From positions 32,311,841 through 32,375,840 of the forward strand of contig OV884009.1 in assembly GCA_930367205.1 (NCBI GenBank): DNA of 64,000 nt, read 5' to 3'. Numbering within the stretch: the first letter of the stretch is position 1; every line of letters starts with the position of its first letter. This document shows, in pieces, positions 22,990 through 35,522 of this stretch. A program made the translations under genes and the position numbers. The notes under the pieces were generated by a model that saw only the letters and a program-made list of their open reading frames with translations, was not told the origin of the DNA and ran no database searches. The DNA is from Acanthosoma haemorrhoidale (lineage: Eukaryota; Arthropoda; Insecta; Hemiptera; Acanthosomatidae).

Positions 22990-23310
22990 AGGGTTCCCAA
23001 CCTTTTTGTATCAAAGAGCACATTTTATAATATCAGTCGAGTTCCCGGTACCATTTATTTTTTTATGGTAAATTTGTTGTTGGGTATAGCTTATAATACA
23101 CATAATATAAAAATAAAAATGTTTTATTTCAAAAATATAATTTTAACAAATAAAATGATTGTTGATATTCTTATTGCTTACGTTATATGTATATTTACGT
23201 GGTGGAGTAATCTCTAAGACAATATGATCATTGGCACTGCATTTTATTGCCCATAGCTCCAATGATTCCTGCTCGTAAGCAAACATGCAAGGTGTTCATC
23301 TGTAAGTTGA
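22990..23310 (-). pseudogene. hAT transposon remnant (3' end)
   Basis: At 22990 AGGGTTCCCAACCTTTTTG resembles the terminal inverted repeat of hAT elements (CAG.GGTTCCCAACC). On the minus strand, about 240 bp inside this end, one frame reads HISQLTDEHLACLLTSR and soon stops; 'LTDEHL' followed by a hydrophobic run close to the C-terminus is characteristic of hAT transposases. The distance and polarity (C-terminus, 3' UTR, terminal repeat) agree. The opposite end and the catalytic domain are not visible. Confidence 0.5.
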
Positions 23311-23685
23311 GATATATGTTTTGATTTTATGATAATTTTTGAAAACAATGATTTACAAAAATATTTTATCTTTTATGATGCTTTTTCTACAGAATCAGTC
23401 AACTATATTCCAGAATACCTTATCCATTGGATTATGGAACAATGTCGTTCTGAAGATCCTAAATGCTGCTCCAGCTTTTCTGTCCATACTCAAACAAAGT
23501 CTGCAGAGTATACAGCTATTCAGGTTACGTTGACGTGGAAATTAAAAGTATTAATAAAAGATACGGCAATCGGCTGGATAATATTAAACTCTTGAAAGTG
23601 GTTTTAAAGTAATTGAAGGTTGATAAATAATTATTTTCAAACAAGTACATTTCTATAAATCTAACTAAACACTAAATTATTTATT
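23311..23685. other. Unique DNA, possible hAT interior
   Basis: Contains an 88-codon + frame (23329-23595) that I do not recognise. If the hAT remnant extends this far, this frame is antisense to it. Confidence 0.3.
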
Positions 23686-23689
23686 TATT

Positions 23690-24513
23690 ATTATGATAAA
23701 ATTACAATCTGCCTCATTGGGCAATAAGTAATTGTGATAAATGTTTTCATTCATACCATATTTACAATTTTTATTCACTCGCTCATTTATACAGTATTTA
23801 CAAACAGCCCAGAGATCTCCCAAATCCAAATGGTTGTCACTTCCCCGGATACGAGCCAGCGGAGGCTGACCAAGAGCGCGAGAGCCACATACGCTCAGGA
23901 CATGATTGCAGAAACTGGCCATTGGCAGGACTCCCACTGTCACGCATTTATAGCAGGTCACGAGGCCACAGTTAACAGTACTGGAACAAGTGGAACAGTG
24001 TATAGTGCCCACGAGCACAGGGTTGGGGACCCCCCCATCATTCCTTGCTTTCTGGTTTTCTTGTGGGGGTCTTGGGGAGGATGATATCCAAAGCCAGTAG
24101 GGGCGGTTTAAAATGCCTAGTTATTAGTTAAAGTAGACTAGGTTACTATGGAATTTCATGAACTTGGAAGGGTTCAAGAATGTAGGGTATATTAAGATCG
24201 TTATGAAGGGTTTTGTTTCTGACGTTATAAGGAGCATTTAATATTGTTCTCAGGACTTTTGATTGAAACGATTGATACGCTTGATGTTTGACTTTTCGAA
24301 CATATCTTATCGAACTTATCGAAAAGTCAAACGCCTTAAATTAAGCCATTTACCTGAACACAAAAACCATTGGCAAGCGCAAATCAATAGTCCTGATTGA
24401 AATGAGTTGATACGCTTGATGATCGACTTTTTTGCTGTCTCACATTGCGCAGGAGCAATATTATAACTGATGAAGGCTTTAATAAAAAATAAAAAACGTG
24501 AGAAAGAATTCAT
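23690..24513 (-). mobile_element. Family A LINE, long copy A5 with ORF2 tail
   Basis: Minus-strand copy with the 3' untranslated region (CAATCTGCCTCATTGGGCAA to CACGCATTTATAGCAGGTCAC) and a broken ORF2 end. The part of the 3' region with CTCCTCCGTCAGCC is deleted (TTGTCACTTCCCCGGATACG). Upstream, the frame at 24316-24513 reads KAFISYNIAPA... KKSIIKRINSFQSG, matching KPISTYIIELWG... KSNIKRIQSFQSK of copy A8. An inverted duplication (24286-24332) interrupts the coding part. No clear target-site duplication. Confidence 0.85.
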
Positions 24514-26590
24514 AAATTAAAACATGGCCCTGGATTTGAAATTATCGACTAAAATCGTAGGTACATTTGCACCGAAAAAAATTATTTCAATACTTGAATT
24601 CCTCAGATGAGGACCATTGGACTTTTCCGCACATTTTGTTTTAGGTCGAGTCAACCGGAACGATCATCTTTGTTTCAGGTTTCTTAACCCAATGAATAAC
24701 AAAGTAATTTGGGATAATCCAAAAGAATGTAGAAATATGATTTTTTTAATTTTTATGTGAAATGGTTAATCTTGTACGAATGATCTATACATTCACTGAA
24801 AACTAAAAAAATGAAAAATATATACATGTACATAAAAAGTGCATTAAACTGGTACCAAACTATAAATTTTTTAGTGATATTTTTTAAAACACCAAGAAAG
24901 TGAATTTCTGCAGTAAGCGCAGTACTTGATTTTCCTGGCATCTCCTTTGTCGATCTCTTCTTTGAAAGTAAAGGCCCTTTTCGTCAAGTCTCAACAAGGA
25001 AGATGTCACTTGAGCTTTTACCAGAGGTCTTCTCGGATAACTCCGAACGGTTGATTTATTGATTGTAATCATGCCATTTCAATTCCATGTTACCTGACGC
25101 TTCTCTGAATGTATTCTGTCGTGTACTCGTCGATTTCTTCCTCATCAGTTGTGCAGTTGAGTGTCAACTGAAAAATCAATAGAACAACATAAAACAATCA
25201 TGTTACATTTATTTATACTCATTAATATATCAATAACCATAATTATGTTGAAAATTTTGAAATTGAGTAAAAATAAAGTCCGATTCACTTCAGTGTCGAA
25301 ATAGAAACATCCTACACAGATAAATATTTGAATGGTGATGAGTCGAGTGATTTGATGATTTTAGGTGTGTATGAATTAGCTCCGATTACTTCATCAGTAG
25401 ATGCAGAGAAATAATTTTCATATTATAAATAATAGACGACTAGGTTTCACAGAAACACATTTGGATTATCTGATTAATGCAAAACATTTTACTGATTGAT
25501 TTTCACAACCTGTGGTTTTATGATGATTTTAAATACATGTTATGTAAATATAATGTTATAATCTTTTTAAGTAAGATTTTTAATCCTGTTTAATTTTTGG
25601 TTTAAAGTAATCTGTTTAATTTATTCTAAACGTCTTATGGCATTGTTTACTGCATCTTATGTAATATATTATAATGTTTAAGCTGCTTTATTGTGTATGG
25701 TTCTGCATATTATATGACAAATTTGGCAATATTTGTCGGCATACAAATCTGGGCTTAGGTTATACAAGATGGTAACATACCCAAAATGATTTCTAAACGA
25801 CACTTCGTATCTGAAATTGATACAATGGTGCTATATACCTACTGGCTTATCAGTGTATGACATGGTTGGTAATAATCTCTTTGTTTAGCACCCATAACTG
25901 ACAACTTAAAAAAAAAATCATAAACATTAATGAATAATGCTTAAGAGCATGAATTAAAAACCGGAAAGACTAGGTATTACAGAGCGGATATTTTTACAAG
26001 CCTGGCATTTCCGTTTCTTTGATTTCTCCGTTTTATATAGAGTGTTTATTGCATTGATAATGCTGCTACTAAAACATAAACGGCCCAACTGTAACATGGC
26101 ATTAGAACTACTTGATCCAAGGATCCATTTTTATTTTATTTAATCGCCAAGAGTTCAGTCGTTATTACATCAAAACAATTTACGTATTTACAATATAATG
26201 ACTCACAAGTATTAAAAATTTATGTTAAGCTCCCAACATGTCGTTATTGTAGCTCTAGGCTGAAATCCCAATAGATTACATATTATTGATATGATTATTA
26301 ATAAGCCGTGTTCATCCATCTCCTATCTAGCCAACAGTATTTTGTCCTAGAAGCGTTCTACAGCTTCACGAATTCGGGATCATGTCGTTTAAATTTATAT
26401 TGTCGATTTGTATTGAAGTTATGTTGCCAGACTAATATAAACCCGACATTTGCAACTGATATCTTGGTCAACAATGAATAAAGTGTAGGGTTAAAAATTA
26501 TCGAATTATTTAGAAAATCAACGCATTTAAGGACTGAACTCCCAGGCAAGGACTCTTTTTTTGGAAATTGCATTTGCCTTAAAAAGGTGT
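24514..26590. other. AT-rich unique DNA
   Basis: No gene or shared repeat recognised. A 62-codon minus frame at 24884-25072 carries no motif that I know. Confidence 0.5.
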
Positions 26591-26594
26591 TGGA

Positions 26595-27266
26595 TCGTCA
26601 TGGGGGTAGCCTAGTTACCCTAGCCCTGGTGACGAAGTGAGGATTGATTAGCCTATGACCTGGACAATTGTTTCATGACGGTCTTGCTATCTGACTCCAT
26701 ATTTGATAGGTGTGTGCCCCGACAATGCACTTTGTTCAGGAGAAGAGATATAGGGTAGGTAGTTTGTGTGGTCTTGGAATGACCACGGATTCACACTTGG
26801 TATCAGAGGGTAGGTGAAATCCGTCCGGATCCCAAAGGCGAGTGTGAACCGGAGAGAGGCAGACTGGGTTGCGGTGGGAGACACTACTAGGTAAATTTTG
26901 AAGAGTGGTCCAGAGGTTTTCATAAATGAGAAGGCCAAGTTTTGAGACATAAATGCAGCCGCAGTTTACCTCGGCGTGCCTGTTAGTACGCAATCATGTG
27001 AGGTTTTATTGCGCCCAATGACAGCCCAGTATGTGGTGGCACTTTGTTCTCGTAGTGACTCAGGTCTTGTCCGGGTCGCTACTACCTGCTCTTGGGTGGA
27101 GGGTGAGGGGTTCCAGCATCTAACTGGTTTACTTGCAGCTGCGTCTTTTATTGTTTACAACATTTACAATGACTTATGGTTTGGTAATGTTATTTACATT
27201 TGTTTGAATTAATTTACAATATATATACCATAGAGTATAGGGTGATTTATCTTATGTAGTTAGCGG
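26595..27266 (-). repeat. Repeat B, copy 2 (longest)
   Basis: Shares with 29.83-30.3 kb GCCTAGTTACCCTAGCCCTG, GTGACGAAGTGAGG, TTTCATGACGGTCTT, TATAGGGTAGGTAGTTTGTG and CTTGGAATGACCACG, and with copy 1 the AATGTTATTTACATTTG...TAGTTAGCGG end. Minus-strand frames in two copies agree over SPTATQSASLRFTLAFG and WSFQDHTNYLPY, hinting at ancient coding on that strand. The minus-strand end carries ACAATAAAAGAC. It may be one end of an LTR element or of a LINE; I cannot classify it. Confidence 0.8.
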
Positions 27267-27279
27267 TTCCCACAAAGGG

Positions 27280-27610
27280 TAATAGATAATATGTCTAAAT
27301 TATCTCATTCATACCACATTCAAAATGTTTTAATAACTCTCTCATTCATACATTACCCAGGGATCACCCTAATTAGACCACTTAAGGGAATATGAGGGGA
27401 GAAAACTGATCAGTGGAGGATCTCACATTGATTTGATATTCACAAAATATACCGGGGCCGTAGGGATGGGCGATGCTTGGAAGTGATCTTGCTAAAGGAT
27501 TCGGGTGGTCAGTTAATTTCTTATCTTGGACCCTGGTTTTTTAAAGTTTTTATGGATGGGTTGTGATGTTCTTAGAACTTTACACTGGATGCACTTGATG
27601 TTGGAGGATT
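27280..27610 (-). mobile_element. Family A' (diverged jockey-like LINE) 3' end
   Basis: On the minus strand the sequence encodes ELTDHPNPLARSLPSIAHPYG, clearly related to family A's NLSNHPNPLVQSL...HPY tail. The untranslated part keeps traces of ATTCATACCA...CTCATTCATACA. More diverged than the other A copies, so older or a sister family. Other A' fragments are at 47120-47300 and 63085-63290. Confidence 0.65.
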
Positions 27611-27745
27611 TTGCTGCCACCGACATTTCTCTCAAAATTATTATTAGAATTGCTTTGTATATCAGAAATTTGTTTTCTAGTATGTAATGAAATTTTCTGT
27701 TGAGTAGTCCAAAAAATTGTCTTAATCGTGTCTTTTATTGTATGT

Positions 27746-27998
27746 CCTCCACTGGCCGGTGACGCGGCTGACGGAGGAGCGTGGGGGGACTTCCCAAGAC
27801 TCCCCGCTTCCTTTCTCGCATGCGAGGGAGGTGACAAACATGTGGATTTGGGAGGCCTCTGGGCTGTTTGTAAATATTGTATGAATGAGCGAGTGAATGA
27901 TGAATTGTAAATATGTTATGAATGAGCACATTTATCTCAATTAATTATTGCCTAATAAGACAGGTTGTAATTTTAGCACAATAAAGAAGTTAGTTATC
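27746..27998 (+). mobile_element. Family A LINE 3' end, copy A6, with TSD
   Basis: Plus-strand copy holding only the last 250 bp of the 3' untranslated region (CCTCCACTGGCCGGTGACGC to TTTTAGCACAATAAAGAAG). Flanked by a perfect 10-bp duplication TATTGTATGT at 27736-27745 and 27999-28008. The 3' tail after AATAAAG is AAGTTAGTTATC, not poly(A). Confidence 0.88.
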
Positions 27999-28008
27999 TA
28001 TTGTATGT

Positions 28009-29820
28009 GGGTTCAAGGTTAGTCTTTTGTCACGGTGGAATCCAAGAAATCGCACTGTGTCTAATATGGGAAAAGCATTTCTATAGGTGCCCTTGAAATT
28101 TGAGGTTTTTGTTTAATAATCACATTTAAAAATTGTAGATTATTAATTATCCTGAATTTTTTATGAAGTGACAATAAGATTAGCTATGTGTAATACAATA
28201 GAGGTATAGGGAAGCCAGCACCTATTCAAAAGGTACGGAATGGAGCAATTCCTACGGGAAATGAGCCCGTAGCGGTCTTGTGTTCATAACGGGACCCGAT
28301 TGAACCCAAGATCTTCAACTTTAGCTTTCAGCGTATTGTTTTAGGTGGAAGAGCTCTTCGGCGCTTATCTTTAATTACTGGCTCACTGCATTGATGAAAG
28401 CAACTGATTAAATAAAATTAACTCCCCCGAAGGCATGCTCGAGCATTTCCTGTGTTACCCTGCGCACATGCACCTCACACTCCCACAGTTCGAAACGGAA
28501 AAAAAAATCATTGTGGATTTCCATGCAACTCATTCATTACCAAGTCAAAATCTAAAACAACTAAAATACCAGAATCGACCGCTTGGGGTGATTAGGAGAA
28601 CTTCCGTACTCTCCTACTAAAAGTTTCTAGTAGTAAAAAAGTAGCTAAACTCCAAACGTAGTATGACGATTAACAGAATCGAATCGATTATTGCAGAAGC
28701 CAGAATACAAGTTCAGAATTTCAAATTCAAAGTTCACTTCAGAAAGTTATTTCTTTCGGGAAAACTCCTGAAAGTTCCACACTTAGTAAAGAGAGTTCAT
28801 ATATTCATTAAGGCTAAGGGTTAGGGGTAGACAAAATACCCCTCTCTGTACTAAGAGTACTACTATAGGGTAACTGTGATAAAATAAATTTTCAACACTT
28901 TTTTAGTAATTTTATGGTAAAAATATGCTTAATTAGGGGTAGAAATCAACATAGCAGAAATCTTATAAAAAAATTTTTTTGACACCCATTATAATTTATA
29001 TGCACATATACATTATATACTATTATAATTACACATTAATACAATCAGGTGTATTAAATACAGGTAAATTAATAATAAGTATATATACATTAATTTTCTT
29101 AATATTTTGAATCTTGCTTTCTTGGCTTTTTAATTGATGTTTGCGAACTCAAAATGATGTTGTAGCAGTCGGAATAATATATGGTTTACTAAACAAGGTT
29201 TTTAAGTCAATGAAATGCGTGTTTAAAAAAGAGGAACATAAGGGGTTTCTGCACCAATCGAAGCGTCTTCCAATCAAATATAAAAAAAGATAAGTTTTTT
29301 TTTCTCACTTATAGCTGAGAAATCGATTTTATTTTATTACAGTAGTAAACAAATATGACTTATTGAAATTTATTTTGTTACACTGCTCAATTTGATGGGA
29401 AAATTGGTTAGATAATGACTATGTTCATTAAATGGGTTGCGTTTTTGGAACACAACTACTGATGCACAGTGTGTGGAAGTCCCTTTAAGAGGACAAACCC
29501 TTCTAGGTGTTTTTGCACACTAAATCTAATAAAATCATTCAGTTATAAAATATTAGACGACAAATAATATTCAGATTAACAGTAAGATCAGTCGTTCTAC
29601 ATACAAACTATTATTCGTTGTTGCATTGCAGTTCTTTCAGTTCACTAACAAAGTTACCATGCGTGGTCTTAATTGTCTACTTCTTTTATTTTTCTCACCC
29701 GTCAACACTGTTATAAGGAGAGTAATTAGCACGAAATAGATTGGGAACTAAAATTAAATACGGATGTCAATGATTTATTAATGATAGGTATTAGACTAAT
29801 AAAAAACAAGGTTTACAACT
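28009..29820. other. Unique DNA
   Basis: No gene recognised. 28200-28400 is balanced in composition and contains, on the minus strand, GGGTTCAATCGGGTCCC, a weak B-box-like sequence that may be an old SINE head. The rest is AT-rich. Confidence 0.4.
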
Positions 29821-29824
29821 GTCG

Positions 29825-30300
29825 GGTCGTCACGAGGGGGGTGCCTAGTTACCCTAGCCCTGGTGACGAAGTGAGGGTTGATTAGGCTAATCAATCATTT
29901 CATGACGGTCTTACTATCTGACTCTATATTTGATAGGCATGTGCCCCTACAATGCACTATGTTCAGGAGAAGAGGTATAGGGTAGGTAGTTTGTGTAGTC
30001 TTGGAATGACCACGAACTCACACTCCCAAAGGCGAGTGTAAACCGGAGGGAGGCAGACTGGATTGCCGTAGGAGACACTACTCGGTAAATTTGTAGGGCT
30101 ACGACAACCGTAGTCCGCGAGGGAGAGGTCTCTCCCAAGGAGCTGCTAGTTTTAGCGAGGCGAAGGCAGAGAATCCCACTAGGAGAGTGTGAGGTTACAA
30201 GGCCGGACTAAAACATAGCGAGGTTAGGAAGAGAGGCCCAGAGGTTTTCATAAATGAGAAGACCAAGTCTTGAACATCAATGCAACCGCAAGTCATCAGT
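29825..30300 (-). repeat. Repeat B, copy 3
   Basis: Begins GTGCCTAGTTACCCTAGCCC and runs to AAATGAGAAGACCAAGTCTT. Compared with copy 2 it has an extra block (about 30090-30235) rich in GAGAGG/CTCTCCC, and lacks the TAGTTAGCGG end. Repeat H begins immediately after it. Confidence 0.8.
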
Positions 30301-30319
30301 TAGAGAGTCGTCACAAGAG

Positions 30320-30578
30320 AACAAGAGAAAGATTTATTAAATTAGAGAAATATAGGATTAAGTTAGTAACATCCTACTTAGGGCTTTGCACAATTAATGC
30401 AAAGAAAATAAAAACAGTGTATAAAAGAGAAGACAAAATTTACACAGAAAAACTCATTAACAAGATGACAGCACGTATGTGATACGAAGGACCTTACGAA
30501 CATTTGTCACCAAGAGAGTTCAATGACTCTGAACCGGGAAGTGAACAATCATCAGTTTCAACTATAAAAATCCAATAA
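30320..30578 (+). pseudogene. Unrecognised coding remnant in repeat H
   Basis: The + frame reads ...RERFIKLEKYRIKLVTSY..., ...LCTINAKKIKTVY..., ...YTEKLINKMTARM, stops with TGA at 30480-30482, and then continues in the same frame for 31 codons (YEGPYEHLSPREF..., ending SSVSTIKIQ) to TAA at 30576-30578, directly overlapped by AATAAAG. The charged composition and the position of the stop and poly(A) signal suggest the C-terminus of a former protein with one nonsense change. Copy 2 keeps only the first half. I do not recognise the family; a retrocopy or a transposon ORF end are both possible. Confidence 0.4.
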
Positions 30579-30672
30579 AGTTTTTTTTGAATAAATGAAA
30601 TTGTAATTAATTCGGAAAAAGAAGATGCCTTTGGATATCGATTGACAAATATTTTTGGCGAAAAAATTAAAA
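30320..30672 (+). repeat. Repeat H, copy 1
   Basis: Direct partner of 30724-30980 (period about 404 bp): AACAAGAGAAAGAT, ATTAAATTAGAGAAATATAG, TAGGGCTTTGCACAATTAAT, ATCGATTGACAAATA and TTGGCGAAAAAA. Both copies end in an A-rich stretch. Confidence 0.85.
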
Positions 30673-30723
30673 AAAAAGTTTACCTTAAAGATCAACGATT
30701 TATTGGTGATGGTTCTACTCATT

Positions 30724-30980
30724 AACAAGAGAAAGATATATTAAATTAGAGAAATATAGAATTAAATTAGTAACATCCTAATTAGGGCTTTGCACAATTA
30801 ATGCAAAGAATATAAAAACAATGTATAAAAAAAATACAAAATTTACATAGAAAAACTCATCAACAAGATGACAGCATGTATGTGATCATTTTGGTCATCA
30901 TCTTGGAATACATCTTGGATTTGGATCATCTTAGATACATTTGGATATCGATTGACAAATACTGTTGGCGAAAAAAAAAA
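30724..30980 (+). repeat. Repeat H, copy 2
   Basis: Second copy of the preceding repeat. The middle is replaced by a short ATCATTTTGG/ATCATCTTGG-type duplication, and the end has a longer A run (30965-30988). Confidence 0.85.
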
Positions 30981-30989
30981 AAAAAAAAC

Positions 30990-33900
30990 ATAATGCAATT
31001 AATTTTGTACCTTTACGAGAATGACGCGATGTGCTGAAGGTTTATAATACTTAGAATACGTAGAAACGAAATCCATATTAAACGGGTTATGTTGATAGTA
31101 CCACTTAAAACAGAGCCTAATCTTGTTTTCTAGACAACCCGTGCGTAAAATCTATTTATTTTGATACAAGCTTTGTCCATGTGAATCGGGGCTTCAAAGT
31201 GCGATTCCAGAAATATATCTTGGGGGAATTGTGCGAATTGCACGTGCCCGGTCTTCCCCGGAGGTGTGTGCTCCACTGGCCACTGAGAAAAGGAAAGGGT
31301 GTGAAAATCTATTCCCATTTGTAGCGCTAGACCATTGTCCACTTAAGTGCAGTATAAATCTCCCGGTCTAAGAAGGAGTGCCACCATATCCAACAAAATA
31401 TACCATCCTGCGGTTTCTCCCCGATGTTTCTAAATTACTGTCCCCTTGTTCGCCACTTGGGTTCACCATTACTGCCCAGGGCCGACTCGCACAATTAACT
31501 TATTGATCATTCAGCTTTAACTTTAAACTAAAATTCCCCCCCCTAGCCCAGACCCAAGGTCGGAAATAATGGAGATTTTTGTGAAAACAGTTGAGCAATT
31601 CGTTCTCCCTCAACAGAAGCTATTTCACTCGGTATTTTCTATTCTAAACAGTTATTTTAGAGCTAATATATTTTGACATTAACGTTCTGAGCTGTCTCTG
31701 CCCGATCGGCTTCCCTGTCAAAAACAAATCTCAATAATTTTATACTTTTATAATCCTTATGTTGTGGAGTATACCTTAACATTGCCAGATAGATTAAATA
31801 ATTTCGCTTCTATTAATATAGAACACTCATGCATAGAGACAGGGAAACGAAAGACGATCCCGTATAAAAGTAGAAGCCATCCCTTGAAGACAACAGGAAT
31901 CGTTATTTTCGATTGTGAATAGTATGCTATAAGCATCTGCTTATAGAGAGCAGTCTTTGAGATTAAATATTCAAGTGACAATGATTGATCAATCAACTAA
32001 TAGGAGTGAGTTCACTTCTGTACTTGAAAAAAAAAAATTATTATTCATTCCGGCCGCTAGCTCACTCATCTTCATCCCAAAGGAATTTTTTCATATCTCC
32101 GTGATGAAACCTTTCGATTTGACTCCTTCATTAGTTAGCATTCCCTCAGTGCAGGAGCGCCCTGTTTACCCTACCATGCTTATTGTTTTAATATCAGGGC
32201 ATCCAATTCTTACTCGAAATGAAAGCGGTGGCAGAGGAGGATATGGAATCTGGAAAAGAAAAGAATGATTAATAGCAATATAGGGGGTGGGGGTGAGATC
32301 AAAGGGTGTTTTTTCTCCAGTTCTCTACAGCCACCTCCCCAACCCTCCCGCAAACAGTTGAAAAGGGGGTAAGGACTCCGGCGGAATCGTTCCTCTCTTA
32401 CTCCTCAGATTAATTAAACAAAAACGGGAAACAATATCGTTTCAAATGTTCCTAAGAAAGTTCCCAATTCCAGAAGTTCTCGGTTTTTGCCTGATAATTC
32501 TTAACAAGTCTAAATTAACAGCTTAAGAATTCACACACAGTTCTGTCGATTTGAGCGATCTTTCCCTTTAATTAAAAAGTTGACGATTAAGAAAGCAATT
32601 TTAGTTTATACATTCGAGAATATAAATATATATGGTATCAAAAGATGCCACAATTATTGAACTGGCGAGAATGAAGTGTAGGCCTTCAAAGAAGTATAGT
32701 GCAGTTGATCTTTGTATTTAGTGTAAAATTTTACAGGTAAACCCAATAGCTTCCCAGATGCTGTAAATACTTTGGTTAAGATACAAGGATAGACGTCACA
32801 ACATAGAACCAATTATAGATTTAAGTTCCCCGTGGCTTAAAAGAACGTAAAGGTTGTAAAGCAAAAATAAATAAAATCCCCCAGAAAAATATTGAGAGAC
32901 AACGATAGATCTTCAATTCGATACCATTTCTGTCAAAGGTGACAGATTTATTCGCTTTGAAAGGATACCTATCCAACCGCCCTAATCCCCTAGCACAGTC
33001 ATTACACTGCGACACACATACCTATTACCTTGTGTGAGATTATGTGAATTAAGTTCCTGATTTCCCACACTCTAGTTTTCCTCATTCTGTTCAATCTTGA
33101 TTTAGGAATAAATCTTCGGAGAGACTCATCTCGCCTGCCCCTTAGCTCCAAGCCAAGATTCTCCATAGCTTAAAACCGGAAGAGGCTTCATATGTTAAAA
33201 CCGGTAGATAAATTTGTGTTTTTGACCATTGTTGTCGTTTCGATTTATTTTTTCCCGGATATCGTATAATCTAATAATGTAAGTTGTAGTGAGAATGTAA
33301 TTTTTTTAATTTCGTATGGATCCGGGCTTTTATCACAATTGTCTATTTCTAGGGAAGATTGTAAAACCATTTTTTTTATCTGATGGGGAAAATGGTAAAG
33401 GTTAACAATAATCCTCTAATCTATCAATATATTGATAGTCATACGAGGGCGTTTTATTGTCGATTCGCAGAATCATTCACGCATTATAGACTCAAGCGAC
33501 GTTATCTTGAAATCCAATCTAAACATTAGGACGGATTAAAGCAGACTCAAATGGCGTTAATCCAGCCGATTCCACGATTTCACTTGTTACCGCTCACGGA
33601 ATCCGAGACCATTTTAATTTAATCATCCACTACCCCCTACCTCTTGCCGCCCACCAGCCTTAAAGAAGTGAAACAATACGGCCCAAGGGGGTGAAGGTCT
33701 CTGAAATATTGAGCACTCTCCCGATTGTTGTTCATTTCTCTTCGAGTTTTTTTTTTCTGTTTTTTTTTTTTTAATTCCATTTCCTGTGTTTAATTCGATT
33801 AATGATTCATCAATGGATCAATGTGTTACCCCCCACTTGGGAAATCTGCGGGCAACCCCCTCTTAAGCCCTCGGCAGTTTCTCAAGCCGAACAATCACTT

Positions 33901-35335
33901 AAACTGAATCGACACATGCCTCAATTTGACTAATTCCAATGAAAGCTTTTGACTAGCGTACTATTTGGATTTTGTTGTCAACTATTGGACTAATTGTCGG
34001 AACTTAAGCGTTTTTTAGGCCGAAAACGTAACAAATTTGGTTGAACTGAAGGTTTTTTTTATTGATATCAGTTAAATTAGGTTAATACAAAACCTAAAAA
34101 ATTTTCCTTTAATTTAAGTAAGTTTTTCATATATAGAGTTACTTTTGAGTGTAAAATTGTTTCACCATTTTAAAAATTCAAAGATTACCAATTCCTTATA
34201 TAACAATGAATAAATATGAATTAAAAGAAACTATCATTCCATTTTTTGAATTGTTATCAAGCTTGTTATAAAGTGTTCATTTAGTAAATTTAAGCAGAGT
34301 TAGTTTTTATTGTTTGAGTTGAATGCCTTAATAGGTAAAACGTCGACTGTTGATGTGATATCAATAATAAAAGATATTTTGTGCGAATTAATAAGCTTTT
34401 TTTTAAAATTAATTTTCACGCAATATAATTAATCCCCTACCTTATAAACCGGAGTATATGTTTAATATTTTCAAAACTAAGAAATACATTAATAAGTGTA
34501 ATGTATTACATAATTAAAGGTTTCTTTACGACCGCGAAAGATATGCGAACATTTGTAATCCCAAAGTCCGTTTAAGTTTCATTAGATACCTCATATTATC
34601 AATCCAAGACATCCAAAATCCATAATTTCATATCCTATTCAATATGACCACGTAATTGAACAATGACATTGTTTTTCATAGGGTTGCTTTTAATATTAGC
34701 ATCTTTGAAACATCCAGTATTCCTAAACTTCCAAAACAAAACATAAAGTTGAATACACGACTTTCAAATCGATTTACTTCGAATATCTAAATAACACCAA
34801 TAATTTTATGCTAATACGCAATGCGTCATAGTCTAAAAACAAAAGAATTAAATCTTGATCTTGAAACTTGATTATGAATGAAGTCATTACTGAAAGGCAT
34901 ATTAAATTTAATGTAGGAAAAAATATAAATAAAAAAATCAAACGACTGATCTTTTTGGAACATCTAGGTTCCATACAAAACTTAAAGCAGTGAATGGTTC
35001 TTTGTAATTATATTTTAAAGATATAAAAAATATTATAATAATAAGAAATCAAAAAATATTTAATTAGATAGATTTTATGCAAAAAATGCCATCAAAGGAA
35101 AACTAATTCTTTTGAAAGATTTCGCTCTGGCCATGTTTTTTTTCATGAGGATTACAAGAATGAGAGATTTGATACTGGTTACTCTCGTCCTTGATATAAT
35201 ATATAGTAGTGAAGGTCCGAATCTCGCCATGTCCCTACCAAATTTCTAACAATATCACTTTAGACTTTGAGACTAGAACAGATGGGTACTGGCAAACCTA
35301 CAAACAACAAACGAATTCAAACATTCCAATCCGAA
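30990..35335. other. Long unique stretch with balanced islands
   Basis: No repeat shared with the window and no recognised protein over 4.3 kb. Balanced-composition islands at about 31120-31720, 32000-32420, 32820-33200 and 33520-33960 alternate with AT-rich DNA. Frames inside them (70 codons - at 31130-31342, 103 codons + at 31957-32268, 64 codons - at 32821-33015) have no known motif. Words such as GGCGTTAATCC and TTTAATTTAATCATCC suggest possible homeodomain sites. This is the largest part of the window without mobile elements. Confidence 0.4.
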
Positions 35336-35340
35336 GCCCT

Positions 35341-35522
35341 CAGAACTCAATGTTCCTTTCAACATCACAGACTTACCCCTTCGCATTGATCTCAATGGGC
35401 CTACAGTCGTTGCTTTTATAACCCCAAGGTTTACCTTTAGCATCTTAGCACTGGCTACAATCGCCAATCACTGAGCGTCAGTGGCTCTCTTGTCCTCTAT
35501 CTGGTCTTTATGGATAGACAGG
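35341..35522 (+). repeat. Inverted repeat, left arm
   Basis: Reverse complement of 35749-35985: CTTACCCCTTCGCATTGATC, TGGCTACAATCG, TGGCTCTCTTGTCCTCTATC and TGGTCTTTATGG. The stretch CACTGAGCGTCAGTGGCTCTC with TTGTCCTC resembles CTGAGCGTATGTGGCTCTCG of the family A 3' region, so both arms are probably ends of an A-related LINE. Confidence 0.85.
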
